A stretch of DNA of 62,034 nt, taken from Crocinitomicaceae bacterium (lineage in GTDB: Bacteria > Bacteroidota > Bacteroidia > Flavobacteriales_D > Crocinitomicaceae). The stretch spans positions 1-62,034 of the forward strand of contig JAHEMJ010000016.1 in assembly GCA_024643725.1 (NCBI GenBank), written 5' to 3'. Under the pieces are notes generated by a model. That model was not told the origin of the DNA. It saw only the letters and a program-made list of their open reading frames with translations, and made no database searches. Positions within the stretch are counted from its first letter, which is position 1. Each line of letters opens with the position of its first letter. Positions 45,726 to 54,372 of the stretch are shown here, one piece after another. The position numbers were made by a program, and so were the translations under genes.

Positions 45726-46370
45726 TTAAGCGTATTTAACGACAATCGATTCGATCACGTTCCCAGCATCCTCACATTTGTCAGTAGCTGTTTCCATTAC
45801 CTGATACAATTCGCGGCGTTTGATTAATTCTTTGGCGTCCACATCAGAATTGAACAATTTTTCAATGCTCATATCAAAAATGTTGTCTGCATTGTTTTCA
45901 ATGCTATTGATTTTGATGACGCACTCAATGATTTTTTGTGTGTTTTTCAAGTTTCTCAATTCCATCACGGCAGCTTTCACAGCTGTTACCGCTTCAAGAA
46001 TCGCCTCTGCAGTTTTTTGAATTCCTTGATCTGAAATCGGGTCGATTTGGTAAAAGTTAATTTTCTTACCTGATGCATACACGTAATCTGCGATGTCATC
46101 CAATGCAGATGCCAAACTGTGAATGTCTTCACGGTCAAAAGGAGTAATGAAGTTTTTTCCTAATTCAATAAAGATTTGATGCGTAATGTTATCATTCTGG
46201 TGTTCGATGTCCTGCATCTCAGAGATGTACGCTGCACGTTTATTGAAATCTGATTCCTGTACCACTTGTACAAGTTTTTTCGCAATTAGTTCTAGGTTAT
46301 CACTTGCTTGTTCAAATAACGAATAGAACACTTTGTCTTTAGGTAAAAAGTAACTTAAAATTCCAGCCAT
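45726..46370 (-). CDS. DUF47 (PhoU-like) family protein
   Basis: A 214-residue all-helical protein of the DUF47/YkaA group, distantly related to PhoU, coded directly upstream of its usual partner PiT. Visible family features are the start FLPKDKVFYSLFEQASDNL and the acidic metal-site motif DREDIHSLASALDDIADYVY (~80-99), matched in the second half by ENNADNIFDMSIEKLF. Probable role: modulating phosphate transport. A strong promoter lies at 46388-46418. Confidence 0.92.
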   Translation of the reverse strand: MAGILSYFLPKDKVFYSLFEQASDNLELIAKKLVQVVQESDFNKRAAYISEMQDIEHQNDNITHQIFIELGKNFITPFDREDIHSLASALDDIADYVYASGKKINFYQIDPISDQGIQKTAEAILEAVTAVKAAVMELRNLKNTQKIIECVIKINSIENNADNIFDMSIEKLFNSDVDAKELIKRRELYQVMETATDKCEDAGNVIESIVVKYA

Positions 46371-46387
46371 AACATTAATTTTTTTGA

Positions 46388-46418
46388 CAAATGTATGGCC
46401 TTGAACCCGTCATGCAAA
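46388..46418 (-). promoter_or_regulatory. Promoter of the DUF47-PiT operon
   Basis: On the minus strand TTTG (46418-46415), exactly 19 bp, and TACATTTG (46395-46388) give a perfect TTTG-N19-TAnnTTTG promoter, 17 nt before the start codon. Confidence 0.75.
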
Positions 46419-46434
46419 CAAACGTGACCTTTGA

Positions 46435-46598
46435 TAACGTAAACATAACATTACCAAACGCGCTCCCTCAACTCGAATGACTCGAAAAACCTTATCTGTT
46501 CAATCTTTTAGTTGACGAATAGACTTGCTAAAATGACTAAAAAATCAGGAAACATCACTTAATGTTAAGAAAAGGTTACCAAAATTATTTAAAAGTTA
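46435..46598. promoter_or_regulatory. Candidate Pho-box-like repeats between PiT operon and porin
   Basis: TAAC at 46435 and 46446 are 11 bp apart; in the opposite orientation GTTA at 46564 and 46575 are also 11 bp apart, with another GTTA at 46595. Each pair reads toward one of the two divergent phosphate genes. PhoB-type response regulators bind direct repeats with an 11-bp period. The match is to spacing only, not a proven consensus. Confidence 0.4.
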
Positions 46599-46637
46599 AA
46601 TCAAAATGAACAATGTGTTAAGGAAAAATGAATCCTT

Positions 46638-46645
46638 TAGTTTTG
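46638..46645 (+). promoter_or_regulatory. -7 promoter box (TAGTTTTG) of the porin gene
   Basis: An exact TAnnTTTG match 17 nt before the ATG. The expected -33 position reads tgtg/ttaa rather than TTTG, consistent with an activated promoter. Confidence 0.5.
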
Positions 46646-46662
46646 CCTTCAAATTTTAACAC

Positions 46663-47976
46663 ATGAAAAAACAACTACTTGTATTGTCTATGTCTGCCAT
46701 GTCAGCTTTGTTTGCTCAACAAGGGACGAAGGACGACACCTTGAAACAAACGGTGAATCAATTGAAAAGCGATTTAACACAAATGAAAAACCTGAAAATT
46801 ACAGGTTGGGTTCAAACGCAATTTCAACACGCTGAATCGAAAGGCGCTAAAACGTTTGATGGCGGCGATTTTTTACCACTTTCAGACAACAGATTCATGT
46901 TGCGTAGAGCACGTGTCAAATTCACCTATACTAGCGGACTCTTCCAAGGGGTCATGCAACTGAACGCTACGGATAGAGGAGTCAATTTGGTAGAGTATTT
47001 TGGGAAAATTACTGATCCTTGGACAAAATCTTTTACGCTTACAACTGGTGTGATGAACCGTCCATTTGGATTCGAAATTCAACAATCATCTGCAGACCGA
47101 GAAACCCCTGAGCGTTCACGTTTCACTCAAATTCTATTACCAAATGAGCGTGATATGGGGGCTATGTTAACATTCCAACCAGCAAAAGGGAAAAAATTAT
47201 ATGGATTGAAAGTAGATGGAGGATTCTTCAATGGAGTTGGAATCGCTGTACCTGGAACGACAAGTTTAAATGGTGCTGGTGTCGTAGACTTTGACTCTTA
47301 TAAAGATTTTATTGGACGCGCACATTACAAGAAATCCTTGAAAGAAGACAAAATTCAATTTGGAATTGGTGTCTCTCATTATAACGGCGGATTTGTTTAT
47401 CAAAACAACCGTGTTTTTGATCAACTTACTACTGGGGCAAATGGCCTCATGCAATGGCAACTGCGAGATACGGCAACAACGGCATTGTCAAAAGGTGGGA
47501 AAGCACCGCGCAAATATTATGGTGCGGATTTTCAGTTGAGCGTAAAATCAAAAATCGGAACGACAACCATTCGTGGTGAGTACATCACAGGAACGCAATC
47601 CGGAATGATCGATGAATCGAAAAGCCCAAGCACCCTTCCTGCTAAAATGGATACGTATTTGCGTTCATTTAATGGTGGATATGCTTACTTGATTCAACGC
47701 TTAGGAAAATCTAAAAACGAAATCGCGTTAAAATATGAGTGGTATGATCCAAATACGAAAGTAAGTTCAGTAGATTTTGGAGTGGGTACAACAATGAGCA
47801 AGGCTGAGTTGAAATATACAATGCTGGGAATAGGATACAACTATTATTATAACGATAATGTAAAACTCATGGTCTACTACAACATGGTGACCAACGAAAA
47901 TGCAGCAGGAATTGCAGGTTTCGATAAAGACTTGAAAGATGATGTCTTTACCGTTCGTATTCAATACCGCTTCTAA
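46663..47976 (+). CDS. Phosphate-selective porin (OprP/OprO-like)
   Basis: An outer-membrane porin of 437 residues: signal peptide ending MSALFAQQ (~18), a short coiled-coil-like segment (TLKQTVNQLKSDLTQMKN, ~24-41) and a 16-stranded-barrel-type sequence (FMLRRARVKFTYTSGLF, GVMNRPFGFEIQQSSADRET, ending DVFTVRIQYRF). The family channels phosphate or polyphosphate. Its divergent arrangement with PiT/DUF47 makes outer-plus-inner membrane phosphate uptake the natural reading. Confidence 0.9.
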   Translation: MKKQLLVLSMSAMSALFAQQGTKDDTLKQTVNQLKSDLTQMKNLKITGWVQTQFQHAESKGAKTFDGGDFLPLSDNRFMLRRARVKFTYTSGLFQGVMQLNATDRGVNLVEYFGKITDPWTKSFTLTTGVMNRPFGFEIQQSSADRETPERSRFTQILLPNERDMGAMLTFQPAKGKKLYGLKVDGGFFNGVGIAVPGTTSLNGAGVVDFDSYKDFIGRAHYKKSLKEDKIQFGIGVSHYNGGFVYQNNRVFDQLTTGANGLMQWQLRDTATTALSKGGKAPRKYYGADFQLSVKSKIGTTTIRGEYITGTQSGMIDESKSPSTLPAKMDTYLRSFNGGYAYLIQRLGKSKNEIALKYEWYDPNTKVSSVDFGVGTTMSKAELKYTMLGIGYNYYYNDNVKLMVYYNMVTNENAAGIAGFDKDLKDDVFTVRIQYRF

Positions 47977-47991
47977 TTCATCTCAGAAAAT

Positions 47992-48022
47992 AAAAAAGGG
48001 GAGCAATGCTCCCCTTTTTTTT
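47992..48022. terminator. Bidirectional terminator between porin and sodB
   Basis: GGGGAGCA/TGCTCCCC stem with one-base spacer, flanked by A and T runs; serves the two convergent genes. Confidence 0.85.
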
Positions 48023-48036
48023 TGATTTCAACTCGA

Positions 48037-48636
48037 TCATTTCGCTTCAGCAAATTTCCCTGCTACGAAATCCCAATTCACTACGTGGAAGAAAGACTGA
48101 ATGTAATCTGGTCTTCTGTTTTGGTAATTTAAATAGTAAGCATGTTCCCAAACATCCAAAGCTAGAATTGGAGTACCTTGACATCCTTCACCCATTAATG
48201 GATTGTCTTGGTTTGCTGTCGAACAGATTTCTAATTTTCCGTTAGTTACGCACAACCAAGCCCAACCAGAACCGAAACGCGTCGTTGCTGCTTTTGCAAA
48301 TTCCGCTTGAAAATTCTCAAATGAACCAAATGCCGCATTGATGGCGTCTGCTAATTCTCCGCTTGGAAGTCCACCACCATTTGGAGACATACATTCCCAA
48401 AATAAGTTGTGGTTCCAGAATCCACCACCATTGTTGCGAACAGCTGGAAGATCTTTACATACTTTTAAAATATCTTCGATCGATTTCCCTTCTAGTTCCG
48501 TACCAGTAATCGCGTTATTTAAATTCGTGATGTACGCTTGGTGGTGTTTCGTGTGGTGTATTTCCATGGTGCGCGCGTCAATGTGCGGCTCTAATGCATC
48601 GTATGCATAGGGTAATTGTGGTAATTCAAATGACAT
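48037..48636 (-). CDS. sodB: Superoxide dismutase (Fe/Mn family)
   Basis: Converts superoxide to O2 and H2O2. The 199 residues contain all four metal ligands: His in [12 protein letters not shown] (~27), His in FWNHNLFWE (~74), and Asp/His in [14 protein letters not shown] (~157-170). The GGGFWNH form and the STANQDNPL motif point to the Mn-using or cambialistic branch rather than strict Fe-SOD; the metal cannot be settled from sequence. No signal peptide, so cytoplasmic. The -7 box TAATTTTG (48675-48668) gives a ~25-nt leader. I use sodB only as the usual Bacteroidota name. Confidence 0.95.
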   Translation of the reverse strand: MSFELPQLPYAYDALEPHIDARTMEIHHTKHHQAYITNLNNAITGTELEGKSIEDILKVCKDLPAVRNNGGGFWNHNLFWECMSPNGGGLPSGELADAINAAFGSFENFQAEFAKAATTRFGSGWAWLCVTNGKLEICSTANQDNPLMGEGCQGTPILALDVWEHAYYLNYQNRRPDYIQSFFHVVNWDFVAGKFAEAK

Positions 48637-48667
48637 ATCTCTATTTTTAAATGTTAATTTACTTCGA

Positions 48668-48675
48668 CAAAATTA
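48668..48675 (-). promoter_or_regulatory. -7 promoter box (TAATTTTG) of the superoxide dismutase gene
   Basis: An exact TAnnTTTG match 31 nt upstream of the start codon at 48636; no clear -33 motif. Confidence 0.4.
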
Positions 48676-48758
48676 AGCATAATCTAAACGCATAATGCTT
48701 CGGTTTTGTTTATGTCCAAGTAGATTTCTTTTATGAAACCTATCCTCTTTATATTGCG

Positions 48759-48766
48759 TAAATTTG
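48759..48766 (+). promoter_or_regulatory. -7 promoter box (TAAATTTG) of the YgiQ gene
   Basis: An exact TAnnTTTG match ending 4 nt before the ATG at 48771, predicting a leaderless mRNA. Confidence 0.45.
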
Positions 48767-48770
48767 TCCC

Positions 48771-50663
48771 ATGAGTATAGAAAGACCGATTTCAGATTGG
48801 ATTCCAATGTCATTCAAAGAAGCAGAAAAACGCGGATGGGATGAATTTGACGTGATTTTAATTTCTGGTGATGCCTATGTGGACCATCCGAGTTTTGGAA
48901 CGGCTGTTATTTCACGTATCATCGAAGATGAAGGATTGCGCATTGGAATAGTGGCGCAGCCAAATTGGAAAGATGATTTGAGGGATTTTAAAAAATTGGG
49001 AAAACCACGCTTGTTTTTCGGAGTGACTGCCGGCTGTATGGACTCGATGGTGAATCACTACACCGCAAACAAACGACTACGTTCAACCGATGCATACACG
49101 CCCGGTGGACAAGCAGGATTTCGTCCAGATTATGCTTCGACTGTTTATAGTCAAATCCTAAAGTCACTATATCCAGATGTGCCGGTTGTCCTTGGAGGAA
49201 TTGAAGCGTCCTTGCGACGCGTGACACATTATGATTATTGGAAGGACCAATTGATGCCCTCGATTTTGGTGGATTCGGGAGCTGATTTGTTAGTCTATGG
49301 GATGGGAGACCAACCATTAAGAACACTCCTCCGTCTAATAAAACGTGGAGTTCCATTTCATCAAGCGAAAACAATCAACCAAGTCGCCTTTTTGAATCCG
49401 AAAGCAGAGGAATTACCCAAAAATAAAAACTGGGAAACGGTGGAGTTGTCAAGTCATGAAACATGTTTGGTAGATAAAGTGCAATACGCCACTAACTTTA
49501 AAGTGGTGGAGGTTGAATCCAACAAATGGGAGGCAAACCGCATCATTCAACATGTCGGTGACCAAACGTTGGTGATTAATCCGCCTTTCAAAACCATGAC
49601 GGAATCAGAAATCGATCAAAGTTTCGATTTACCGTACACGCGACTTCCACATCCAAAATACAAAAAGCGAGGCGCGATTCCGGCCTTCGATATGATCAAG
49701 TTCTCCATCAACATGCACCGTGGATGTTTTGGTGGCTGCAGTTTCTGTACCATTTCAGCACATCAAGGAAAGTTCATTGCGTCGCGCAGCGAAAAGTCAA
49801 TCCTTAGTGAGTTGGAAGAATTAGTGAATCACCCGGATTTTCGTGGATACATTTCAGACATTGGTGGTCCTTCTGCCAACATGTATAAAATGAAAGGAAA
49901 GGACGAAGCCATTTGCGCCAAATGCGTTTCCCCAAGTTGTATTCACCCAGTGATTTGCAATAATTTGGATACATCGCATGAACAAATGACCAAATTGTAT
50001 CAGAAAATCGACGCGCATCCGAAAGTGAAAAAAGCCTTTGTTGGATCGGGAATCCGTTATGATTTATTGGTCGACGATTTCAACAAGAATAATGAAGACG
50101 GAAATCACGACGCTTACATCGAACAAGTGATTACTCGTCACGTCAGTGGGCGATTAAAAGTAGCGCCTGAGCATACCTCGGACAATACCCTTCGCGTCAT
50201 GCGAAAACCATCCTTCAAGTACTTCCATAAATTCAAGGAAAAATACGACAAGCTATCGGAGAAACATGGATTGAAGCAACAATTGATTCCTTATTTTATT
50301 TCCTCACATCCTGGATGTGAAGAGGAGGACATGGCGAATCTTGCTGCTGAAACAAAGGACATGGGTTTTCAATTAGAACAAGTACAAGATTTTACGCCAA
50401 CCCCAATGACGGTGGCGGAAGTCATTTATTACACCGGATTGCATCCGTATACCCTGAAACCCATTAAAACGGTCAAAACGAGGGAAGAAAAATTAAATCA
50501 AAACCGCTTTTTCTTTTGGTATAAGCGTGAAAATAAAGAGTGGATTAAACAACGTTTGGCAAAAGTAAATCGTCCAGATTTGGTAGAGAAATTGCTTGGA
50601 GAACAAGCAAATGAAGAGAAAGTACCAAAGTGGTTATCCGACAAACGAAATAGAAAAAAATAG
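48771..50663 (+). CDS. YgiQ-family radical SAM protein
   Basis: The 630 residues match the YgiQ (UPF0313) family: N-terminal domain with AYVDHPSFGTAVISRIIED (~35-53) and YTPGGQAGFRPDYAS, then a radical-SAM core whose 4Fe-4S-binding Cys motif is CFGGCSFC (~318-325). A second Cys cluster (CAKCVSPSCIHPVIC, ~382-396) may hold another cofactor. Conserved APEHTSDNTLRVMRKPS lies near 465. The reaction of YgiQ proteins is unknown. No signal peptide; cytoplasmic. The gene stands alone. Confidence 0.93.
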   Translation: MSIERPISDWIPMSFKEAEKRGWDEFDVILISGDAYVDHPSFGTAVISRIIEDEGLRIGIVAQPNWKDDLRDFKKLGKPRLFFGVTAGCMDSMVNHYTANKRLRSTDAYTPGGQAGFRPDYASTVYSQILKSLYPDVPVVLGGIEASLRRVTHYDYWKDQLMPSILVDSGADLLVYGMGDQPLRTLLRLIKRGVPFHQAKTINQVAFLNPKAEELPKNKNWETVELSSHETCLVDKVQYATNFKVVEVESNKWEANRIIQHVGDQTLVINPPFKTMTESEIDQSFDLPYTRLPHPKYKKRGAIPAFDMIKFSINMHRGCFGGCSFCTISAHQGKFIASRSEKSILSELEELVNHPDFRGYISDIGGPSANMYKMKGKDEAICAKCVSPSCIHPVICNNLDTSHEQMTKLYQKIDAHPKVKKAFVGSGIRYDLLVDDFNKNNEDGNHDAYIEQVITRHVSGRLKVAPEHTSDNTLRVMRKPSFKYFHKFKEKYDKLSEKHGLKQQLIPYFISSHPGCEEEDMANLAAETKDMGFQLEQVQDFTPTPMTVAEVIYYTGLHPYTLKPIKTVKTREEKLNQNRFFFWYKRENKEWIKQRLAKVNRPDLVEKLLGEQANEEKVPKWLSDKRNRKK

Positions 50664-50740
50664 TAATTGTTAAAATTGTTAAATAATTCAAAATAATCAT
50701 CCATAATTCGAAACCTTGTTTTAAATAGAAATTACACCTT

Positions 50741-51634
50741 ATGAAAAAAACGTTGATACTCATGTTGTTATTTGTTGCTGGACACGCAACAACATATGCC
50801 CAAGATACCCTAGTTGAAGAAGAATACACCGAAGACGAACCAATTACATTTGCCTCCACGCGCATCGTTTCGGGACATTCAGTAGAAACTTTATCGAAAG
50901 GAATTATGGATTTTCGCATCGAACACCGCTTTGGTGACATCGCAGGTGCAAATGGTGGTCCACAAAACATGTTTGGATTCGATATGTTATCTGACATGCG
51001 CATCGCTTTAGAATACGGTGTAACAGATAAATTAATGATTGGGGCTGGACGCTGCAAAGGAACAGGCGCACCTTATCGTTCCCTATTGGATGGTTTTGTA
51101 AAATACCGCATGTTAACACAGAAGAAAAATGAAATGCCGATTTCCATGGCATTGATCGGTGGATCTTCCTTTACTTATATGAAAGCTTCTTCTGATTTAT
51201 CTCAAGTGAATAGTTTTCCAAAGACAGCACACCGTTTCTCGTATTTTACACAATTAAACGTGGCACATCATTTTGGAAAAGTGGCTTCCATTGCTTTGAT
51301 GCCTACGTATGTTCACCGAAATTATGTAGCGGCGGATGATGTCAATGATTTATTTGCATTGGGTGGTGCCTTCCGTGTGAAGTTAACTAGCCGTTTTGCG
51401 TTGGTTGGTGAATATTACCAAGTATTTTGCAACAGCGCTTACCGTCAATCGGGATATAAAAATTCCATGGGAATCGCCTTGGAGTGGTTTACGTTTGGAC
51501 ATAACTTTACCATCAATTTAACAAATGCTGCTGGACTTGGCGAAACACAGTTCATTCCGTATACTTTCCAAAGTTGGGGGAAAGGACAGTTCCGTTTCGG
51601 CTTCAGTGTTAGCCGTAAATTTTCTTATGAATAA
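50741..51634 (+). CDS. DUF5777 outer-membrane beta-barrel protein
   Basis: The 297 residues have a signal peptide ending TTYAQ (~21), an acidic stretch (EEEYTEDE) and a barrel-type sequence: VETLSKGIMDFRIEHRFGDI (~46-65), FSYFTQLNVAHHFGKVASIA, and terminal FRFGFSVSRKFSYE. This is the DUF5777 family, function unknown, often next to YceI and cytochrome genes in Bacteroidota, as here. Its stop overlaps a possible upstream ATG of the YceI gene. Confidence 0.85.
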   Translation: MKKTLILMLLFVAGHATTYAQDTLVEEEYTEDEPITFASTRIVSGHSVETLSKGIMDFRIEHRFGDIAGANGGPQNMFGFDMLSDMRIALEYGVTDKLMIGAGRCKGTGAPYRSLLDGFVKYRMLTQKKNEMPISMALIGGSSFTYMKASSDLSQVNSFPKTAHRFSYFTQLNVAHHFGKVASIALMPTYVHRNYVAADDVNDLFALGGAFRVKLTSRFALVGEYYQVFCNSAYRQSGYKNSMGIALEWFTFGHNFTINLTNAAGLGETQFIPYTFQSWGKGQFRFGFSVSRKFSYE

Positions 51635-51651
51635 TGCTTAAAACAAATAAA

Positions 51652-52191
51652 ATGAAAAAAACAATCTCTACAATCGGATTAGTTGCGTTAACCGTACTTT
51701 CTACTTCATTGGCTTGGATGCCAAGTGCACATTATGAGGTGTCGGATGGATACGCCATCGATTTTAAAAGTAAGGATCCTTCCGGTTCTTTTAAGACCAT
51801 GGATGGAACCGTTGAATTTGATGAAGCGAATGTCGAAGCGACGCAATTTAATTTGAAAATTGATGTCAAATCGATTTCTACCGGAAACGGAATGATGAAT
51901 AAAAAATCACAAATTGAAGAGTGGTTTAACGCGGAAAAATATCCATATGCGAAATTCAAATCGACGAAAGTAACGAAGAAAGGATCGGATTTGAGCATCG
52001 TTGGTGACTTGACAATTAAAGGAATCACGAAACAATACACGATTCCTGCTACGTACGTAAAAAGTGGAGACAAGGTAACGTTCAAAGGAACGTTTAATGT
52101 GAATCGCATTGAATTTAAAGTAGGACACAAAAGTGATGTCGTGCCGGATTTAATGAAGGTTTCGTTCCAAGTCCCAGTTTCTAAAAAATAA
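51652..52191 (+). CDS. YceI-family secreted lipid-binding protein
   Basis: I choose the ATG at 51652, which begins a signal peptide (MKKTISTIGLVALTVLSTS); an ATG at 51634 overlapping the previous stop would add six residues. The 179 residues are one YceI lipocalin-like domain (DFKSKDPSGSFKTMDGTVEF, IDVKSISTGNGMMNKKSQIEE, LTIKGITKQYTIPATY, FNVNRIEFKVG). YceI proteins bind isoprenoid-type lipids in the periplasm. In the same direction as DUF5777 and the following genes. Confidence 0.92.
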   Translation: MKKTISTIGLVALTVLSTSLAWMPSAHYEVSDGYAIDFKSKDPSGSFKTMDGTVEFDEANVEATQFNLKIDVKSISTGNGMMNKKSQIEEWFNAEKYPYAKFKSTKVTKKGSDLSIVGDLTIKGITKQYTIPATYVKSGDKVTFKGTFNVNRIEFKVGHKSDVVPDLMKVSFQVPVSKK

Positions 52192-52195
52192 ATTT

Positions 52196-52567
52196 GTGAA
52201 TGTAAAGTTAGGTTTATACAGTGCCCTCTCCGCTTGCGTTTTGGGCACGCTTTACACTTATTTTTACTACCAAACGCTCTTTGATTTTTCGGCAATTCTT
52301 CCTCTTTGGAAAGTCTCTTTCGGACTGATTTCGTTCACCTTGATTCTGTTTTACATGCAATCGTTGTTTTGTAAACTCTTGAATCACCGAGCGATGTTTT
52401 GGTTCTCCCTGAGTGCTTCAATAGGATCATTTGTCAGTATTATTTATCCCATCACGGAAAGAGTGTATATCGATGCCTCCGAGTTTTATCCCGGATTTAT
52501 CATCCCACTACATTTCTTACCATTATTGATGTTTATTACGTTTTATCATTTATTTCCACAAAAATGA
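52196..52567 (+). CDS. Four-helix membrane hypothetical protein
   Basis: The 123 residues start with GTG at 52196, since the ATG at 52200 is out of frame and hits a stop. Four TM helices (~5-24, 37-54, 66-84, 96-118). No family recognised. It starts 4 bp after the YceI stop, and its stop overlaps the cytochrome gene (ATGA at 52564-52567), so it is translationally coupled and may handle electrons or anchor that protein; this is inference from context. Confidence 0.7.
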   Translation: MNVKLGLYSALSACVLGTLYTYFYYQTLFDFSAILPLWKVSFGLISFTLILFYMQSLFCKLLNHRAMFWFSLSASIGSFVSIIYPITERVYIDASEFYPGFIIPLHFLPLLMFITFYHLFPQK

Positions 52568-52911
52568 CGCGATTACTTTTTATTACCCTTTGTTCTGTTT
52601 TTCTAGCAACTTCTTGTACTAAAGAAAAAACACCTTTTACACAAGCGCCAAATTGCAATGGCACGGTTTCTTTCGCAAATGATGTCTTACCTGTCATTCA
52701 ACAAAATTGTACGGGCTGCCATGATGTCGGTAATGGAGCAGGTGGCTATGAATTATCAAATTACGCGAATGTATCAGCACATGCGAATGCCGTTTTAGGC
52801 TCCATGCGAAATTCAGGATACCAATTAATGCCGATGGGGGGACCTGCGTTACCAGATTCGACGATTCAACTCATTGAATGTTGGATTTATCAAGGAAAAC
52901 TGGATAATTAA
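52564..52911 (+). CDS. c-type cytochrome lipoprotein
   Basis: Starting at the ATG at 52564 it encodes 115 residues; a longer frame upstream overlaps the previous gene and lacks a signal. The signal peptide has a lipobox ending FLATSC (Cys17). One haem c site CTGCH lies near residue 55-59 and a likely axial Met in YQLMPMGG (~92-99). It should be an exported electron carrier anchored to a membrane. Overlaps the four-helix gene and precedes a TPR gene by 11 bp. Confidence 0.85.
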   Translation: MTRLLFITLCSVFLATSCTKEKTPFTQAPNCNGTVSFANDVLPVIQQNCTGCHDVGNGAGGYELSNYANVSAHANAVLGSMRNSGYQLMPMGGPALPDSTIQLIECWIYQGKLDN

Positions 52912-52922
52912 GATTCTTTCAC

Positions 52923-53429
52923 ATGCGTTTTTTCGCCCTTGTATTTGTTCTGATCTCAGCGGGTTCATTTGCGCAATCAGAAAGAACGATTTTGTATGAA
53001 CAAGCCACTGAGTTTGGATACAGAAATCAATTCGAACAAGCAGAGCAAGTATTGTCCCTGATTATCGCCTTGAATCCCCTTGATACAACTGCATACTTCG
53101 ACCGAGCAATCATGCGCGAAAACTTGGGGGATACGCTCGGAGCCCTTGCTGATTTAACGAAGGAAATAGAAATTGATGCGAAAAGCGCAGATAATTTCTT
53201 CCTTCGCGGCATGTTATACCAGAAGACTAAAAAATATGAACAAGCCCTTTCTGATTTCCGAAAAGTAAATCGTCTGGATGGCGGAAACGCAGATGCTCAT
53301 TTTTTCGCAGCGCAGATGTATGCACAACTTAACAAGTCGAAACGCCTCGTCCGAAAACAATTAAAAGCCTGTCTAAAAGTGAATCCACTTCATGAAGAGG
53401 CCCTTAAAATGCTTAAAATAATAAATTGA
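52923..53429 (+). CDS. Secreted TPR protein
   Basis: The 168 residues have a signal peptide ending GSFAQ (~18) and three or four tetratricopeptide repeats (FGYRNQFEQAEQVLSLIIALNP, YFDRAIMRENLGDTLGALAD, FFLRGMLYQKTKKYEQALSD, HFFAAQMYAQLNKS). A protein-protein contact role in the periplasm is likely. Last gene of the DUF5777-YceI-cytochrome run. Confidence 0.85.
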   Translation: MRFFALVFVLISAGSFAQSERTILYEQATEFGYRNQFEQAEQVLSLIIALNPLDTTAYFDRAIMRENLGDTLGALADLTKEIEIDAKSADNFFLRGMLYQKTKKYEQALSDFRKVNRLDGGNADAHFFAAQMYAQLNKSKRLVRKQLKACLKVNPLHEEALKMLKIIN

Positions 53430-53480
53430 AAGACAATAATTTAGAATCAATTCAAATTATTTCCATGAACCAAAAGCCCT

Positions 53481-53510
53481 TTTGAACATCAATAAAAATA
53501 AATATCTTTG
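53481..53510 (+). promoter_or_regulatory. Promoter of the DUF2271-like gene
   Basis: TTTG (53481-53484), 18 bp, TATCTTTG (53503-53510): close to the Bacteroidota consensus, 21 nt before the ATG. Confidence 0.65.
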
Positions 53511-53531
53511 CTTACTAAATTTTGAATAACT

Positions 53532-54320
53532 ATGAAATCACTTTTACTTTCTATCTCCTTGTTTACTTGTGGTTTATTACAAGCGCAAACCCAAGGAACA
53601 CTTTCCTTTAGCTTTACACAAACAGCACATACTTCTTACACAGGAAACAAAAACGTACTTGCTGTGTGGATTCAATCAAGCACAGGGACTTTCGTAAAAA
53701 CGCGTTTGCGTTATGCTGGTGGAGGAACTTCTGATCACCTTCCAACTTGGGCGGTGAATTCTGGTGGTACAGCATCCAACTGTATGGCTACCGCTTGTAA
53801 CAAAGTGGGCGCAACAACAGGAGCAACATTAACTAGCTTTGGGACAAGAACATTAACTTGGGATGGAACGGATGCTTCCGGAAACCTAGTTGCTGACGGA
53901 ACATATAAAGTAACGATTGAAAGCTGTTGGAACCATGGTACTTCCGCAAAAACAACACGTTCGTTTACATTCACGAAAGGAACTGCTGCTGATGTACAAA
54001 CGCCTGCAGATGATGCAAACTTCACTGGAATTGCTTTAGCTTGGAATCCAAGTGGAGCAGGTGTAGCGGAAACAACAAACGACATGAACGTGTCCATTCA
54101 CCCGAATCCAAGTTCTAATGGTATTTTCACGGTAGATTTTAACTATGCAACCAATGTATCTGCGGTTAACCTTGCTGGAGAAGAAGTGTATTCAGAAGAG
54201 ATCAAAATGAACGAAGTTTCTAAAACCTTGAATTTGTCCAATGTACCAAACGGTGTTTACTTCATTTGTGTGTCTAACGGAGTAACCATTTCGAAACACA
54301 AAGTAGTGATCAACAAATAG
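53532..54320 (+). CDS. T9SS-sorted secreted protein with DUF2271/FlgD-like domain
   Basis: The 262 residues have a signal peptide ending LQAQ (~19), a beta-sandwich domain (~20-150; VLAVWIQSSTGTFVKTRLRYAG, LTWDGTDASGNLVADGTYKV, IESCWNHGT) and a type A sorting domain (~188-262, SIHPNPSSNGIFTV). The pattern is DUF2271, which overlaps with FlgD-type Ig folds. In other bacteria DUF2271 genes adjoin flavin-transferase and PepSY reductase genes; here ApbE is convergent, 49 bp away. Confidence 0.82.
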   Translation: MKSLLLSISLFTCGLLQAQTQGTLSFSFTQTAHTSYTGNKNVLAVWIQSSTGTFVKTRLRYAGGGTSDHLPTWAVNSGGTASNCMATACNKVGATTGATLTSFGTRTLTWDGTDASGNLVADGTYKVTIESCWNHGTSAKTTRSFTFTKGTAADVQTPADDANFTGIALAWNPSGAGVAETTNDMNVSIHPNPSSNGIFTVDFNYATNVSAVNLAGEEVYSEEIKMNEVSKTLNLSNVPNGVYFICVSNGVTISKHKVVINK

Positions 54321-54338
54321 AATTCCATTGATTTAAAT

Positions 54339-54372
54339 AAAAAAAGGGGGAGCAATTGCTCCCCCTTTTTTA
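54339..54372. terminator. Bidirectional terminator between DUF2271-like gene and apbE
   Basis: A perfect 20-bp palindrome GGGGGAGC...GCTCCCCC (54346-54365) flanked by A and T runs; the apbE stop codon lies in its edge. Confidence 0.85.

Noticed and set aside
51732..52295. 187-codon minus-strand frame opposite YceI
   Set aside because: Antisense shadow of the YceI gene with no independent evidence.
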